Part shown: piece after piece, positions 51,129-60,655 of the stretch
How positions within the stretch are numbered: the stretch's first letter is position 1
Layout: each line of letters starts with the position of its first letter
Notes under the pieces: generated by a model
Seen by the model: only the letters and a program-made list of their open reading frames with translations
The model's database searches: none
What the model was told of the DNA's origin: nothing
NCBI RefSeq assembly: GCF_041821065.1
Contig: NZ_JBGUAX010000006.1
Span: 124,001-188,000, forward strand
Reading direction: 5' to 3'
From: Egicoccus sp. AB-alg2
GTDB lineage: Bacteria; Actinomycetota; Nitriliruptoria; Nitriliruptorales; Nitriliruptoraceae
Length of the DNA stretch: 64,000 nt
Position numbers and translations under genes: made by a program

Positions 51129-52651
51129 CCGAACCTGCGCAGCCGCGTCCCACGCACGAAGGCGACCCGACGGCGCAGCCGGACCCCGGCTCCTTCCGCG
51201 ACCCCACCAACCGGGTGTTCCTCCACGAGGACCGGGTGCTGCGCGGCCTCGACGAGACCGCCGCACGGGACTTCGCCTCCCTTCGCGCCTCCGGCTTCTT
51301 CGCCCGGGCCGTGGAGCAGCGGCAACTCGTCGCGACGGAGCTGCTGGACGCGCCACCGGCCGCGCTGGAGCAGGCGGGTTGGGCGGCCGTGCTCGAGCAC
51401 GAGCGGATCCCGGTCGTCACCTACCCGTACGAGTGGCCCTTCGCGATGCTCCGCGACGCGGCCCTGCTCCAGCTCGACCTGCCCCTTGCGGCGCTCGACG
51501 AGGGCCTCACCACCAAGGACGCCACCCCCTACAACGTCCAGTTCGTGGGTGCCCGGCCGACGCACATCGACCTCGGCTCCTTCGAGCGGCTGTCTCCCGG
51601 CGAGCCGTGGTTCGGCTACCGGCAGTTCTGCCAACAGTTCCTCTACCCGCTGCTGCTGACCGCCCGTCGCGGGGTGCCCCACCAGCCGCTGCTGCGCGGC
51701 TCGGTGCGCGGCGTCACGCCACAGACCTGCGCGGCCTGCCTGCGCTGGTGGGACCTGGCGCGACCGTCGCTGTTCATCCACGTCGCCCTGCAGAGCCTCG
51801 CCGAGCGGCGCAAGACCGATGCCGGCCCCGACGGCCACGACGTGCGGGCCGAGCTGAAGTCGGCCGGCTACGGACCGGCGGTCATCCGCGGTCAGCTGCG
51901 CAAGCTGCGCAAGCTGGTCGAACGGCTCGAGTGGAAGCAGACCCGGTCCGTGTGGTCGGAGTACTCCGACCGTCAGCACTACGACCCCGAGGACCTGCGC
52001 GCCAAGGAGGAGCTCGTCCGCCGCGTGGCCGGCGAGCGCCCGCGGCGGCAGGTGCTGGACCTCGGCGCCAACGACGGGCACTTCAGCCGCATCGCCCTCG
52101 AGTCCGCCGAGTACGTGGTCGCCGTGGACCACGATCCGCTGGTCGTCGACCGGCTCTACCGGCAGCTGTCCGAGCAGGGTGAGGAGCGGATCCTGCCGCT
52201 CGTGATGGACCTCGCCGACCCGTCGGGCGGGCTCGGCTGGCGGGCGCGCGAACGGTCGCCGTTCGTCGCGCGGGTCCGTCCCGACCTCGTGCTGTGCCTG
52301 GCGCTGGTCCACCACCTCGCGATCTCGGAGAGCATCCCGCTGGACGAGGTCGTGGCCTTCCTCGCGGAGTTCTCCAGCGAGGTGATCCTCGAGTTCCCCA
52401 CGCCCGAGGACCCGATGGTGGCGCTGCTGATGGCCCAGAAGAAGGACCGGGCGGTGCCGGCCGACCGGTACGGCGTCGACGCGCTCGAGCGGGCGCTGGC
52501 CACGCGGTTCGACACGCGGCTGCGCACGGAGCGGGGCACGCGGCTGCTGTACGACCTCGTCCCCCGCGGCCGCGGCCAGCCGATCGAGGTCCACGCGACC
52601 GCGTCCGCGCAGCCCGTGCCCGACGGCGAGACGCGGCCCTCGGGGCCGTGA
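51125..52651 (+). CDS. Methyltransferase with extra N-terminal domain
   Basis: A 508-residue protein. Residues about 300-470 are a SAM-dependent methyltransferase: motif I VLDLGANDGHFSRIAL, then EYVVAVDHDPL and PDLVLCLALVHHLA. The first 270 residues form another domain with TKDATPYNVQF followed by PTHIDLGSFERL; the ordering of an Asp/Asn loop and a downstream Asp resembles the catalytic and metal loops of kinase-like folds. That likeness is inference only. It is translationally coupled to the small membrane gene before it and the sulfatase after it, so methylation or other transfer on an envelope polymer is likely. Confidence 0.82.
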   Translation: MTEPAQPRPTHEGDPTAQPDPGSFRDPTNRVFLHEDRVLRGLDETAARDFASLRASGFFARAVEQRQLVATELLDAPPAALEQAGWAAVLEHERIPVVTYPYEWPFAMLRDAALLQLDLPLAALDEGLTTKDATPYNVQFVGARPTHIDLGSFERLSPGEPWFGYRQFCQQFLYPLLLTARRGVPHQPLLRGSVRGVTPQTCAACLRWWDLARPSLFIHVALQSLAERRKTDAGPDGHDVRAELKSAGYGPAVIRGQLRKLRKLVERLEWKQTRSVWSEYSDRQHYDPEDLRAKEELVRRVAGERPRRQVLDLGANDGHFSRIALESAEYVVAVDHDPLVVDRLYRQLSEQGEERILPLVMDLADPSGGLGWRARERSPFVARVRPDLVLCLALVHHLAISESIPLDEVVAFLAEFSSEVILEFPTPEDPMVALLMAQKKDRAVPADRYGVDALERALATRFDTRLRTERGTRLLYDLVPRGRGQPIEVHATASAQPVPDGETRPSGP

Positions 52652-54792
52652 GCACCACGGAGCGGCCGGCCGACGCTCGCCCCGGCCCTGGTGGCGGTCC
52701 CCTGGTGCGGGCGCTGCGGATCTTCGGGCTGTGCGGACTGGCGGTGGCGCAGCCGCTGCTCGATGTACTCGGAGGTGGGGTCGCCTTCTTCGTGACGCAC
52801 GACGCGTCGCGCCTGCAGGTGCTGCTGGTGGCGGTGGCCGTGCTGCTGGGGCCGGCGGCGCTGCTCGTGCTCGTGGTGGAGGCGCTCCGGGCCTGGTCCG
52901 TGGCGGTTGGCGAGCGAGCGATGGCCGTGGTGGTCGGCCTCCTGCTGGGCGTGACGATCGCCTCGGCGGTGGACCGGGCCGCCGCACTGCCGCTGCCGGC
53001 GTACGCCGCACTGCTGCTGGTGATCGGCGCGGCCGGTGCGACGGCCTACGCCCGGCTGGAGCCGGTGCGCAGCTTCACCACGTTCCTGGCGCCGGCGCCG
53101 CTGCTGTTCGCCGTGGTGTTCCTGTTCTTCTCGCCGGTGCGTGCGCTGGTGGTGGGCGACGACCCGGAGTCGCTGGCGGCGGCCGAGGCCCGCGCGACCG
53201 ACGTCGTCATGGTGATCTTCGACGAGCTCCCGCTCGGTGCGCTGCTGGACGAATCCGGGGCGATCGACGAGGCACGCTTCCCGGGGTTCGCCCGGCTGGC
53301 CGCCACCTCGACGTGGTACCCGAACGCCACCACCGTGGCGCCGGAGACGACCGCGGCGGTGCCGGCGCTGCTGACCGGCCGGCTGCCGGAGGTGGGGGCC
53401 GAGGCGGCCGCGTCGCCGGTGGCGGCCGCGCATCCGCGGTCGCTGTTCACCATGCTGGGCGGCTCGCATGACCTGCGCGTGCACGAATGGGTCACGCGCC
53501 TGTGCCCCGCCGAACTGTGTGACGAGCGTGCCCAGACGGTCGCGGAGGAGCAGCCGAGCCTGTCTCGGGACGTCGCGGTCGTGGCCGGCCACCAGGTACT
53601 GCCGCAGCGCCTCGCGGACCGTGTACTGCCCTCCATCTCCGGCCAGTGGGCGGGCTTCGGGATGGACTCGCCCGCCACGGACGGGACCGGGACCGGCGAC
53701 CCAACCGACCAGGACGGGCCGGACGGCGATGGCGAGGCGGAGGCGCGTCCGGAGCGGCACCGGTTCGGCGCGGCGCTGCAGGCCCTGGAGGCGGAGGCGA
53801 GCCCGCAGCTGTGGTTCGCACACGAGCGGCTCCCCCACCGTCCGTCGACGCTGCTTCCCGACGGCACCCGCTACCCGCGGGCCTTTCCGTTCGACTGGTG
53901 GAGTCATCACCGGCCGGACGCCTCGATCGTCTACCGCCAGCAGTTCCAGCTGCAGGTGAAGTACGTCGACCGTCTGCTCGAGCAGCTGCTCGACCGCCTG
54001 GAGCGGGAGGACCTGGAAGACGCGCTGCTGGTCGTCGTCAGCGACCACGGGCTGAGCTTCCGGCCGCACGGCCACCCACGGGCGTATTCCAGCCCGCAGC
54101 CCTCGGAGCTGGCCGACGTCCTGCCGGTACCGCTGTTCGTGCGCTACCCGTCACAGGAAGACGGCGAGGTGGATCCGCGCGACGCCAGCGTGATCGACGT
54201 CGTGCCCACCGTCGCCGATGTGGTGGGCGTACAGCTGCCGACGGACTGGGAGTTCGACGGCCGTTCGTTGCGGGCCGAGGACGCCGGTGAGCGGCGTCAG
54301 TTCTGGCAGCCGCTGGGCGAGCTGTCCGACGACCTCGCGGTTGCCGATCCGCTGCAGCTGGCCCGCGAGAACGCCGAGCTGTTCGGCCCGGGCGGTGGTC
54401 CGCACGACCTCTACGCCATGGGTCCGCACGGGGATCTGGTCGGCGAGGCGCTGCAGCGCGGGGACCCCGTCGAGGAAGCGGTCGTCGAGCCGCTCCATCA
54501 CGACGCCTACGACGACGTCGATCCGGAGTCCGGCCGGCTGCCGGCGTTCTACGAGGCCGAGGTGTCCGGGCTCGAGTCCGGGCAGTGGGTGGCAGTGGCC
54601 GTCGACGACGTCGTCGCGGGCGTCGGTCTGGTGATCGAGCCCTCGGAGGGGCCGGCCCGCATCAAGGCGATGCTCGACCCGAGCCTGTTCCTGGCGGGCA
54701 GCAACGACGTCGAGGCCTTCCTGGTCGACGAGGACACCTCGACCCTGCGCCCGATCGCGCGTGCGCCCGAGTCAGCCGGCACGGCCGGGTGA
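52648..54792 (+). CDS. Membrane-anchored sulfatase-like hydrolase
   Basis: A 714-residue protein. Residues about 20-170 contain five hydrophobic segments; the rest is an extracytoplasmic alkaline-phosphatase-superfamily domain. DVVMVIFDELPLGALL begins it with the metal-binding Asp; TTVAPETTAAVPALLTG carries the position of the nucleophile (Thr or Ser); VVVSDHGLSF and DASVIDVVPTVADVVGV complete the sulfatase/phosphoglycerol-transferase fold. A formylglycine Cys motif is not seen, so it may be a phosphotransferase or phosphodiesterase. GTG 52648 overlaps the methyltransferase stop by 4 bp. It probably modifies surface glycans. Confidence 0.85.
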   Translation: MSTTERPADARPGPGGGPLVRALRIFGLCGLAVAQPLLDVLGGGVAFFVTHDASRLQVLLVAVAVLLGPAALLVLVVEALRAWSVAVGERAMAVVVGLLLGVTIASAVDRAAALPLPAYAALLLVIGAAGATAYARLEPVRSFTTFLAPAPLLFAVVFLFFSPVRALVVGDDPESLAAAEARATDVVMVIFDELPLGALLDESGAIDEARFPGFARLAATSTWYPNATTVAPETTAAVPALLTGRLPEVGAEAAASPVAAAHPRSLFTMLGGSHDLRVHEWVTRLCPAELCDERAQTVAEEQPSLSRDVAVVAGHQVLPQRLADRVLPSISGQWAGFGMDSPATDGTGTGDPTDQDGPDGDGEAEARPERHRFGAALQALEAEASPQLWFAHERLPHRPSTLLPDGTRYPRAFPFDWWSHHRPDASIVYRQQFQLQVKYVDRLLEQLLDRLEREDLEDALLVVVSDHGLSFRPHGHPRAYSSPQPSELADVLPVPLFVRYPSQEDGEVDPRDASVIDVVPTVADVVGVQLPTDWEFDGRSLRAEDAGERRQFWQPLGELSDDLAVADPLQLARENAELFGPGGGPHDLYAMGPHGDLVGEALQRGDPVEEAVVEPLHHDAYDDVDPESGRLPAFYEAEVSGLESGQWVAVAVDDVVAGVGLVIEPSEGPARIKAMLDPSLFLAGSNDVEAFLVDEDTSTLRPIARAPESAGTAG

Positions 54793-54804
54793 CGCGCCGT
54801 CGGT

Positions 54805-54824
54805 GGCGGAGGTTACGCTCCGCC
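54805..54824 (+). terminator. Weak hairpin after sulfatase gene
   Basis: 7-bp perfect stem (54805-54811 and 54818-54824) with a 6-base loop, 12 bp after the sulfatase stop. Short for a terminator in this genome. Confidence 0.35.
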
Positions 54825-54870
54825 CCGCGACAGCGACACGGCCCCCTGACGCGGCCCGCGGGGCAGCACG

Positions 54871-55824
54871 ATGAGCGAACAGCGGATCATCACACAGGAC
54901 ACCTTCGGCGGCCCCGAGGTGTTGCGCCCGGGCACGGCTGCGGTCCCGGACCCGCTCCCGACCGAGATCCGCGTCCGCGTCACCGCCGCCGGCGTCAACC
55001 CGGTCGATGCCAAGACGCGATCGGGACGGGGCATGGCCTCGGTGCTCGGCGAACCACCGTTCGTGCTCGGGTGGGACGTCGCCGGCACCGTGGACGCGGT
55101 GGGGCGTGGGGTCACCCTGTTCGGCGTCGGTGACCGGGTCATGGGCATGCCACGGTTCCCCCAGCAGGCCGCCGCCTATGCGGAGTACGTCACGGCCCCG
55201 TCACGGCATTTCGTCGCGACCCCGAACGGCCTCGACGACGTGCACGCCGGTGCCCTGCCGATGGCTGCGCTGACCGCCTGGCAGTCGCTGGTCGACACGG
55301 CCCACGTCGCGTCCGGCGACCGGGTCCTCGTGCAGGGCGCCGGCGGCGGGGTCGGGCACGTCGCCGTGCAGATCGCCAAGGCCCGGGGCGCCCACGTCGT
55401 CGCGGTCGCCAGTGCCGCCAAGCACGACCTGCTCCATGACCTCGGAGCCGACGAACTGATCGACTACCGCGACGCGGACCTGGCCGAAGCCACGCAGCCC
55501 GTCGACGTCGTGTTCGACCTCGTCGGTGGCGACGCGACGGTCGCGTCGATCCAGACACTCCGGCGCGGCGGGCAGGTCGTGATCGCGCCGGGTGGCCTCG
55601 CCGACGATGCCCGGCGGCTCGCCGAGGACCGCGGCGTCCGCCTGGTGCCGATCCTGGTCGAGCCGGACCGGGCCGGCCTGCTGGCCGCCAGCGTCCTGGT
55701 CGCCGACGGCCGCCTCCGTGTCCACGTGAGCAGGACGTTCCCGTTGGCGGACGCCCGCTCCGCCCACGAGGCGATCGAGTCCGGTCACACGCCGGGCAAG
55801 CTGGTGCTGACCGTCGGTGCCTGA
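54871..55824 (+). CDS. NADP-dependent quinone oxidoreductase-like MDR
   Basis: A 317-residue zinc-free MDR protein. VTAAGVNPVDAKTRSG and LGWDVAGTVDAVG are the N-terminal signature, VLVQGAGGGVGHVAVQIAKARGAHVV is the NADPH-binding Rossmann motif, and the C-terminal HTPGKLVLTV is typical of quinone reductases. No Cys zinc ligands are present. It probably reduces quinones or enones in the cytoplasm. Its 3' end overlaps the convergent IclR gene by 40 bp. Confidence 0.9.
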   Translation: MSEQRIITQDTFGGPEVLRPGTAAVPDPLPTEIRVRVTAAGVNPVDAKTRSGRGMASVLGEPPFVLGWDVAGTVDAVGRGVTLFGVGDRVMGMPRFPQQAAAYAEYVTAPSRHFVATPNGLDDVHAGALPMAALTAWQSLVDTAHVASGDRVLVQGAGGGVGHVAVQIAKARGAHVVAVASAAKHDLLHDLGADELIDYRDADLAEATQPVDVVFDLVGGDATVASIQTLRRGGQVVIAPGGLADDARRLAEDRGVRLVPILVEPDRAGLLAASVLVADGRLRVHVSRTFPLADARSAHEAIESGHTPGKLVLTVGA

Positions 55825-56624
55825 GCGCGGATCCGCCCTTCGATCTCGGTCACCGCGGCGTAGAGGTCGTCGCGATGCTGCTCGACGACTCGTTCGACGC
55901 TGAGTACCCGACGGCGCCAGGTGAGGTTGATGCAGCCGATCACCCGTTCGCTGCTGCGGATCGGCACGGCGATCGACATCCGCTGGTCGTCGTGGACGTC
56001 CCGACCACCGGCGTAGTCGCCGCCGAAGTCCGGGTCACGAACGCTGCAGCCGCGTGCCCGCGTCTCACGCACCATCCGTTCGATCCACGCGTCGTCGTGG
56101 GCGAGTTCGTGGCCGGGCGTCGTCTTCTGCCGCAACCGTCGCAGCACCGACTCCCGTTCGGTCGCGGCGCAGAACGCGAGGTAGGCCCGGCCGGACGCCG
56201 AGCGCAACATGTTGACCCGGTAGCCGACCGGGTTGCGCCGCACGTCGTCGAAGTACGCCTTGCGGCTGTTGGTCTCCAGCGTCTCCATGTAGTCCAGCCG
56301 CGGCACCGACAGCACCGATGGCCACCGGCTCTTCGTCACGAGGTCCTCGAGAACGGGCGAGGCGACCTCCACGAGCCAGTCCGTGTCGTCGAGCTGGCCG
56401 CGGTGCAGCAGCGAATGGCTCGGCAGGAACGCGCCGTCGGCCAGCCGCTGCCAGACGAAGCCCTGCTGGTGGCAGGTGAACAGGATCCGCGTCAGCGTGC
56501 TCTTGGGCAGGCCTGTGGCGAGGTGGAGGTCGTGGAGGCTCGCCGCCCGCATCTCGTGCAGCACCTTCAGCACCTGCAGGCCACGGCCGAGCGCCGTGAT
56601 CGGTTCGACCTGGTACTGCCGCAA
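55785..56624 (-). CDS. IclR-family regulator near ketone-carboxylation genes
   Basis: A regulator of about 279 residues. HTH region: LHDLHLATGLPKSTLTRILFTCHQQGF. Effector domain: VLEDLVTKSRWPSVLSVPRLD, YRVNMLRSASGRAYLAFCAATE and VIGCINLTWRRR. The frame has no good ATG close to the domain; TTG 56624 with a GGGA-like site is preferred, since an ATG at 56825 would lie inside the divergent synthetase gene. It is divergent from the acetoacetyl-CoA synthetase gene, so it probably regulates that operon. Its stop lies 40 bp inside the convergent MDR gene. Confidence 0.82.
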   Translation of the reverse strand: MRQYQVEPITALGRGLQVLKVLHEMRAASLHDLHLATGLPKSTLTRILFTCHQQGFVWQRLADGAFLPSHSLLHRGQLDDTDWLVEVASPVLEDLVTKSRWPSVLSVPRLDYMETLETNSRKAYFDDVRRNPVGYRVNMLRSASGRAYLAFCAATERESVLRRLRQKTTPGHELAHDDAWIERMVRETRARGCSVRDPDFGGDYAGGRDVHDDQRMSIAVPIRSSERVIGCINLTWRRRVLSVERVVEQHRDDLYAAVTEIEGRIRAQAPTVSTSLPGV

Positions 56625-56733
56625 GCTCGTCCCACGTTCCGGTCTCCGAAATCCTATCGTTTTCTCCTTGCCCTTCGTCCGGAGCCGGGGCAGCCTCGAT
56701 CGTGGAGAGCGGGAGAGGCCGGGAGCAGGCGAG

Positions 56734-58758
56734 GTGGTCGACCAGGTCGTCGGGGCCGGTACGGCGCATGGCGTGGCGGAGGGCGAGACCCTCTGGTCCC
56801 CCAGCGCCGAGTGGATCGAGCGCACGAACCTGACCCACTTCCTGGAGTGGTTGCGCGACCGGCGGGGCCACGACTTCGGGGACTACTTCGAGCTGTGGCG
56901 CTGGTCGACGACCGACCTCGAGGGATTCTGGGGCGCGCTCTGGGACTACTTCGACATCCAGGCGTCGGCGCCGCCGCAGCGAGTCCTCGGCCGTCGCGAG
57001 ATGCCGGGGGCCGAGTGGTTTCCCGGTGCCCGGCTCAACTACGCCCAGCACGTCCTCCGCCAGGTGCGTCCCGGCAGCGACGCGCTCTACCACGTCGGCG
57101 AGGACGTGCCCTCGACCGGGATGGCCTGGGAGGAGTTGGCCGCCCAGGTCCGGACGCTGGCGAGCCGGCTGCGCGAGCTCGGCGTGCAGCCGGGGCAGCG
57201 GGTCGCCGCCTACGTGCCCAACATCCCCGAGGCCATGGTCGCGCTGTTCGCGACGACCGCCATCGGCGCCGTGTGGGCGAGCTGTTCACCGGACTTCGGA
57301 TGGCGCGGCGCGGCCGACCGGTTCGCCCAGCTCGAACCGACCGTGCTGTTCGCCGTCGACGGATACCGGTACGGCGGCCGGGAGTTCGACCGACGCGACG
57401 AGGTGCGCCAGCTGGTCGAGGCACTGCCGACGCTCACCCAGGTCGTGCACGTCTCGCACCGGTTCGGCGACGGCACGCCCCCGACGACCGAGAACGTGGC
57501 GAGCCACCGCTGGGAGGACGTCCTCGACGGTCCAGCCGTCCCGGCGGAGGAGTTCGCGTTCGAGCAGGTGCCGTTCGACCATCCCCTGTGGGTGCTGTTC
57601 TCCTCGGGTACCACGGGACTGCCGAAGGCGATCGTGCACGGCCACGGCGGGATCCTGCTCGAGCAGCTCAAGCTCCAGACCTTCCACATGGACCTGCGGC
57701 GCGGGGACCGGCTGTTCTTCTTCACGACGACCAGCTGGATGATGTGGAACTTCATCGCGAGCTCGCTGCTGCTTGGCGTCGCCCCGATCCTGTACGACGG
57801 CAACCCGGCCCATCCCGGCCCGGAGGTGCTGTGGCGCGTGGCGCAGGACGCCCGTGCGACGCTCTTCGGGGCCAGCCCCAGCTACGTGCGGCTCATGGAT
57901 CAGGCCGGCGTCGTCCCGCGCGAGCAGTTCGACCTGTCGGCGCTCCGCACGATCATGCCGGCCGGGTCACCGGTCTCCCCCGAGATCACGGCCTGGTTCT
58001 ACCGCAACGTCAAGGACGACCTGTGGGTCGCCACCGGGAGCGGCGGCACCGACTGCTGCACCGGGTTCGTCGGTGGTGTGCCCACGCTGCCGGTCCGGGC
58101 CGGCGAGATCCAGGCCCCCTCCCTCGGTGTGGCGGTCGCAGCGTTCGCCCACGACGGCCGACCGGTGGTCGACGAGGTCGGCGAGCTCGTGATAACCGAA
58201 CCGATGCCGTCGATGCCGCTCGGCTTCTGGGGCGACCGGGACCACCAGCGGTACCGCGAGACGTACTTCGCCGACTTCCCGGGCGTCTGGCGGCACGGCG
58301 ACTTCTTCCGCATCAACGAGCGGGGCGGCTGCTACGTGCTGGGGCGGTCGGACGCCACGCTCAACCGTCACGGCGTCCGCATCGGCACCGCCGAGATCTA
58401 CCGCACCCTCGCGCAGCTCGACGAGGTCGAGGACGCGCTGATCGTGAACCTCGAACGCGCCGACGGCGGGTTCTTCATGCCGCTGTTCGTCAAGCCCGCA
58501 CCCGACGTGGAGTTCGACGCGAGCGTCGTCGACCGGATCCGCGACCGGCTGCGGCGCGACTACACGCCGCGCCACGTCCCCGACGACGTCGTGGCCGTGC
58601 CCGACATCCCCGTCACCTTGACCGGGAAGAAGCTGGAGGTGCCAGTCCGCAAGCTCCTGCTCGGCACACCCGTCGAGCAGGCCGTCAACCTCGAGGCGGT
58701 GGCGAACCCTGCCGCGCTCGAGCCGTTCCTGGAGTACGCACGTCAGCACGCCATGTGA
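56734..58758 (+). CDS. Acetoacetate-CoA ligase
   Basis: A 674-residue adenylate-forming enzyme. Length and N-terminal LWSPSAEWIERTNLTHFLEWL are typical of acetoacetyl-CoA synthetase (about 650 residues). ATP-binding P-loop LFSSGTTGLPKAIVHGHGG, adenylation GSGGTDCCTGFVGGVP, GDFFRINERGGCYVLGRSDA and the C-terminal catalytic Lys region LTGKKLEVPVRKLL are visible. It converts acetoacetate or a similar 3-oxoacid to its CoA ester with ATP. GTG 56734 follows GGGAG. It is the first gene of the plus-strand cluster, 67 bp before the split PEP-synthase-like genes. Confidence 0.93.
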   Translation: MVDQVVGAGTAHGVAEGETLWSPSAEWIERTNLTHFLEWLRDRRGHDFGDYFELWRWSTTDLEGFWGALWDYFDIQASAPPQRVLGRREMPGAEWFPGARLNYAQHVLRQVRPGSDALYHVGEDVPSTGMAWEELAAQVRTLASRLRELGVQPGQRVAAYVPNIPEAMVALFATTAIGAVWASCSPDFGWRGAADRFAQLEPTVLFAVDGYRYGGREFDRRDEVRQLVEALPTLTQVVHVSHRFGDGTPPTTENVASHRWEDVLDGPAVPAEEFAFEQVPFDHPLWVLFSSGTTGLPKAIVHGHGGILLEQLKLQTFHMDLRRGDRLFFFTTTSWMMWNFIASSLLLGVAPILYDGNPAHPGPEVLWRVAQDARATLFGASPSYVRLMDQAGVVPREQFDLSALRTIMPAGSPVSPEITAWFYRNVKDDLWVATGSGGTDCCTGFVGGVPTLPVRAGEIQAPSLGVAVAAFAHDGRPVVDEVGELVITEPMPSMPLGFWGDRDHQRYRETYFADFPGVWRHGDFFRINERGGCYVLGRSDATLNRHGVRIGTAEIYRTLAQLDEVEDALIVNLERADGGFFMPLFVKPAPDVEFDASVVDRIRDRLRRDYTPRHVPDDVVAVPDIPVTLTGKKLEVPVRKLLLGTPVEQAVNLEAVANPAALEPFLEYARQHAM

Positions 58759-58825
58759 CGCGGCCGGACCACGCGAGGGAGACGCGACGAGGCGGTCGGC
58801 CGCCAACCGGGAGGATGGGAGAACG

Positions 58826-60655
58826 ATGACCGACGCGAGCGAGCGGACCTTTCCGCTGCCGAGCGAGATCACCGATGTGCCGGGGGCCGAGAACTGGGCG
58901 TCGATGTACCCCGCGTTCACGAGGTTCCGGCCCGGGGACGACCAGCGGTTCTGGTTCTACAACTCGATGCACTTCCCCGAGCCGATGCCGGCGTTCGACG
59001 CCATCACGGCGGAGGTGCCGTACACGGCGATCGGGGCCAACACGGCGCGGTTGTTCGCCTTCCCGACGACCCTCGGCATCGAGCACCGGATCGTCAACGG
59101 ACGGGTCTACATCACGGCGAACCCGGTGCTCGACGAGGACGAGGTCGCCCGCCGGCTGCAGGAGTTCGAGCGGCGTGCCGGCCACTACTACGAGAACTGG
59201 GACGACATCTACACCGGTTGGAAGGCGCGCATCGACGCCCTCATCCGGGAGGTGGACGACATCGAGGTGCCGGCGCTGCCCGAGCTCGACGACCTCGACG
59301 CCATCACGAGCGCACGCGGGTATGCGCAGAACCACCTCGTGCGGGAACGGTGGCACCGCTGCATCGACCTCTTCTCGATGATGTGGCACCACCACACCGA
59401 GCTGCTGATGCTCGGCTACGGGGCCTACGTGGTGTTCTTCGAGTTCTGCAAGACGGCGTTCCCCGAGATCCCGGATCAGATGGTCGCGCGGATGGTCGCG
59501 GGCATCGACGTGATCATGTACCGGCCCGACGAGGAGCTGAAGAAGCTGGCGCGGCTGGCCGTCGAGCTGGGCCTCGACGACGTCTTCGTCGAGGACGCCC
59601 GAGCGGACGCGATCCTCGCGCAGCTCGAAGCCCGCGGAGAAGCCGGCTCGCAATGGGTGAAGGCGATGGACGAGGCACGCGACCCCTGGTTCAACGTCTC
59701 GACCGGTGACGGCTTCTACCACCACCACCGCAGCTGGAACGACGACCTGACGGTGCCGTTCTCGGCGTTGCCGCGGTACGTCAGGCTCGCCAAGGAGGGC
59801 GACCCGCTGCTGCGCCCGACGGAGCAGTTGCAGGAAGAACGCGAACGGATCGTCGCCGAGTACCGGTCGCTGCTGCAGACGGACGAGGACCGGGCCGCGT
59901 TCGACCAGATGCTCGGTCTGTGTCGCGTCGTCTTCCCGTACGTCGAGGACCACAAGTTTTACTGCGAACACTGGTTCACCAGCCGCTGGTACGCGAAGCT
60001 GCGGGAGTTCGGGGCGTTGTTGCAGCGGTTCGGGGTCGTCGAGCAGGCGGACGACATCTTCCACCTGCAGCACTACGAGGTCGATCAGGCCCTCGCGGAC
60101 GTGATGCTCGCGTGGGCGGCCGGCGGATCGGTCGTCAGCGCCGAGCACGTCCAGGCGGTCGTCGCCGACCGCAAGCAGATGCTGGCGACCCTGGCGGAGT
60201 GGAACCCGCCGCCCGCGCTCGGGCCGGTCCCCGAGGCGCTCAACGATCCCGCCGTGAAGATGCTGTGGGGTGTCACCTCGGAGACGATCGAGGCGTGGGC
60301 CACCGCCGCCAACGTCAGCGGGAACGAGATCCGTGGCTACGCCGCCTCACCCGGCGTGGTGGAGGGCACCGCCCGTGTGCTGCGCAGCGTCAACGAGATC
60401 GGCGAGGTGCTCGACGGCGAGATCCTCGTCGCGACCGTCACGGCCCCGAGTTGGGGCCCGGTCTTCGGCAAGATCCGGGCCGCCGTCTCCGACATCGGCG
60501 GGACGATGTCGCACGCGGCGATCGTGGCCCGCGAATACGGCATGCCGGCGGTCGTCGGGACCGGTCAGGCCACGGAGCGCATCCGTACCGGGCAGCGGCT
60601 CAGGGTCGACGGAGACCGAGGCATCGTCACGATCCTCGACGGGGACGGCCGATGA
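58826..60655 (+). CDS. PEP-synthase-like phosphotransferase, large subunit (phosphohistidine domain)
   Basis: A 609-residue protein. The last 90 residues are the mobile phosphohistidine domain of PEP-utilising enzymes: DIGGTMSHAAIVAREYGMPAVVGTG with His563. The first 500 residues contain helical and central segments (ENWDDIYTGWKARIDALIREV, FYCEHWFTSRWYAKLREFGALL) unlike pyruvate phosphate dikinase. From family knowledge, size and His position match the 70-kDa subunit of phenylphosphate synthase, which transfers a beta-phosphate to a small acceptor. The acceptor here is unknown. GGGAGGAT precedes ATG 58826. Its TGA overlaps the next gene by 4 bp. Confidence 0.85.
   Translation: MTDASERTFPLPSEITDVPGAENWASMYPAFTRFRPGDDQRFWFYNSMHFPEPMPAFDAITAEVPYTAIGANTARLFAFPTTLGIEHRIVNGRVYITANPVLDEDEVARRLQEFERRAGHYYENWDDIYTGWKARIDALIREVDDIEVPALPELDDLDAITSARGYAQNHLVRERWHRCIDLFSMMWHHHTELLMLGYGAYVVFFEFCKTAFPEIPDQMVARMVAGIDVIMYRPDEELKKLARLAVELGLDDVFVEDARADAILAQLEARGEAGSQWVKAMDEARDPWFNVSTGDGFYHHHRSWNDDLTVPFSALPRYVRLAKEGDPLLRPTEQLQEERERIVAEYRSLLQTDEDRAAFDQMLGLCRVVFPYVEDHKFYCEHWFTSRWYAKLREFGALLQRFGVVEQADDIFHLQHYEVDQALADVMLAWAAGGSVVSAEHVQAVVADRKQMLATLAEWNPPPALGPVPEALNDPAVKMLWGVTSETIEAWATAANVSGNEIRGYAASPGVVEGTARVLRSVNEIGEVLDGEILVATVTAPSWGPVFGKIRAAVSDIGGTMSHAAIVAREYGMPAVVGTGQATERIRTGQRLRVDGDRGIVTILDGDGR

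Noticed and set aside
48519-51356. 945-codon minus-strand frame opposite katG
   Set aside because: KatG is certain from its motifs; the antisense frame is composition-driven.
55875-58829. 984-codon plus-strand frame across the IclR and synthetase genes
   Set aside because: Arg/Pro-rich shadow of two real genes in other frames.
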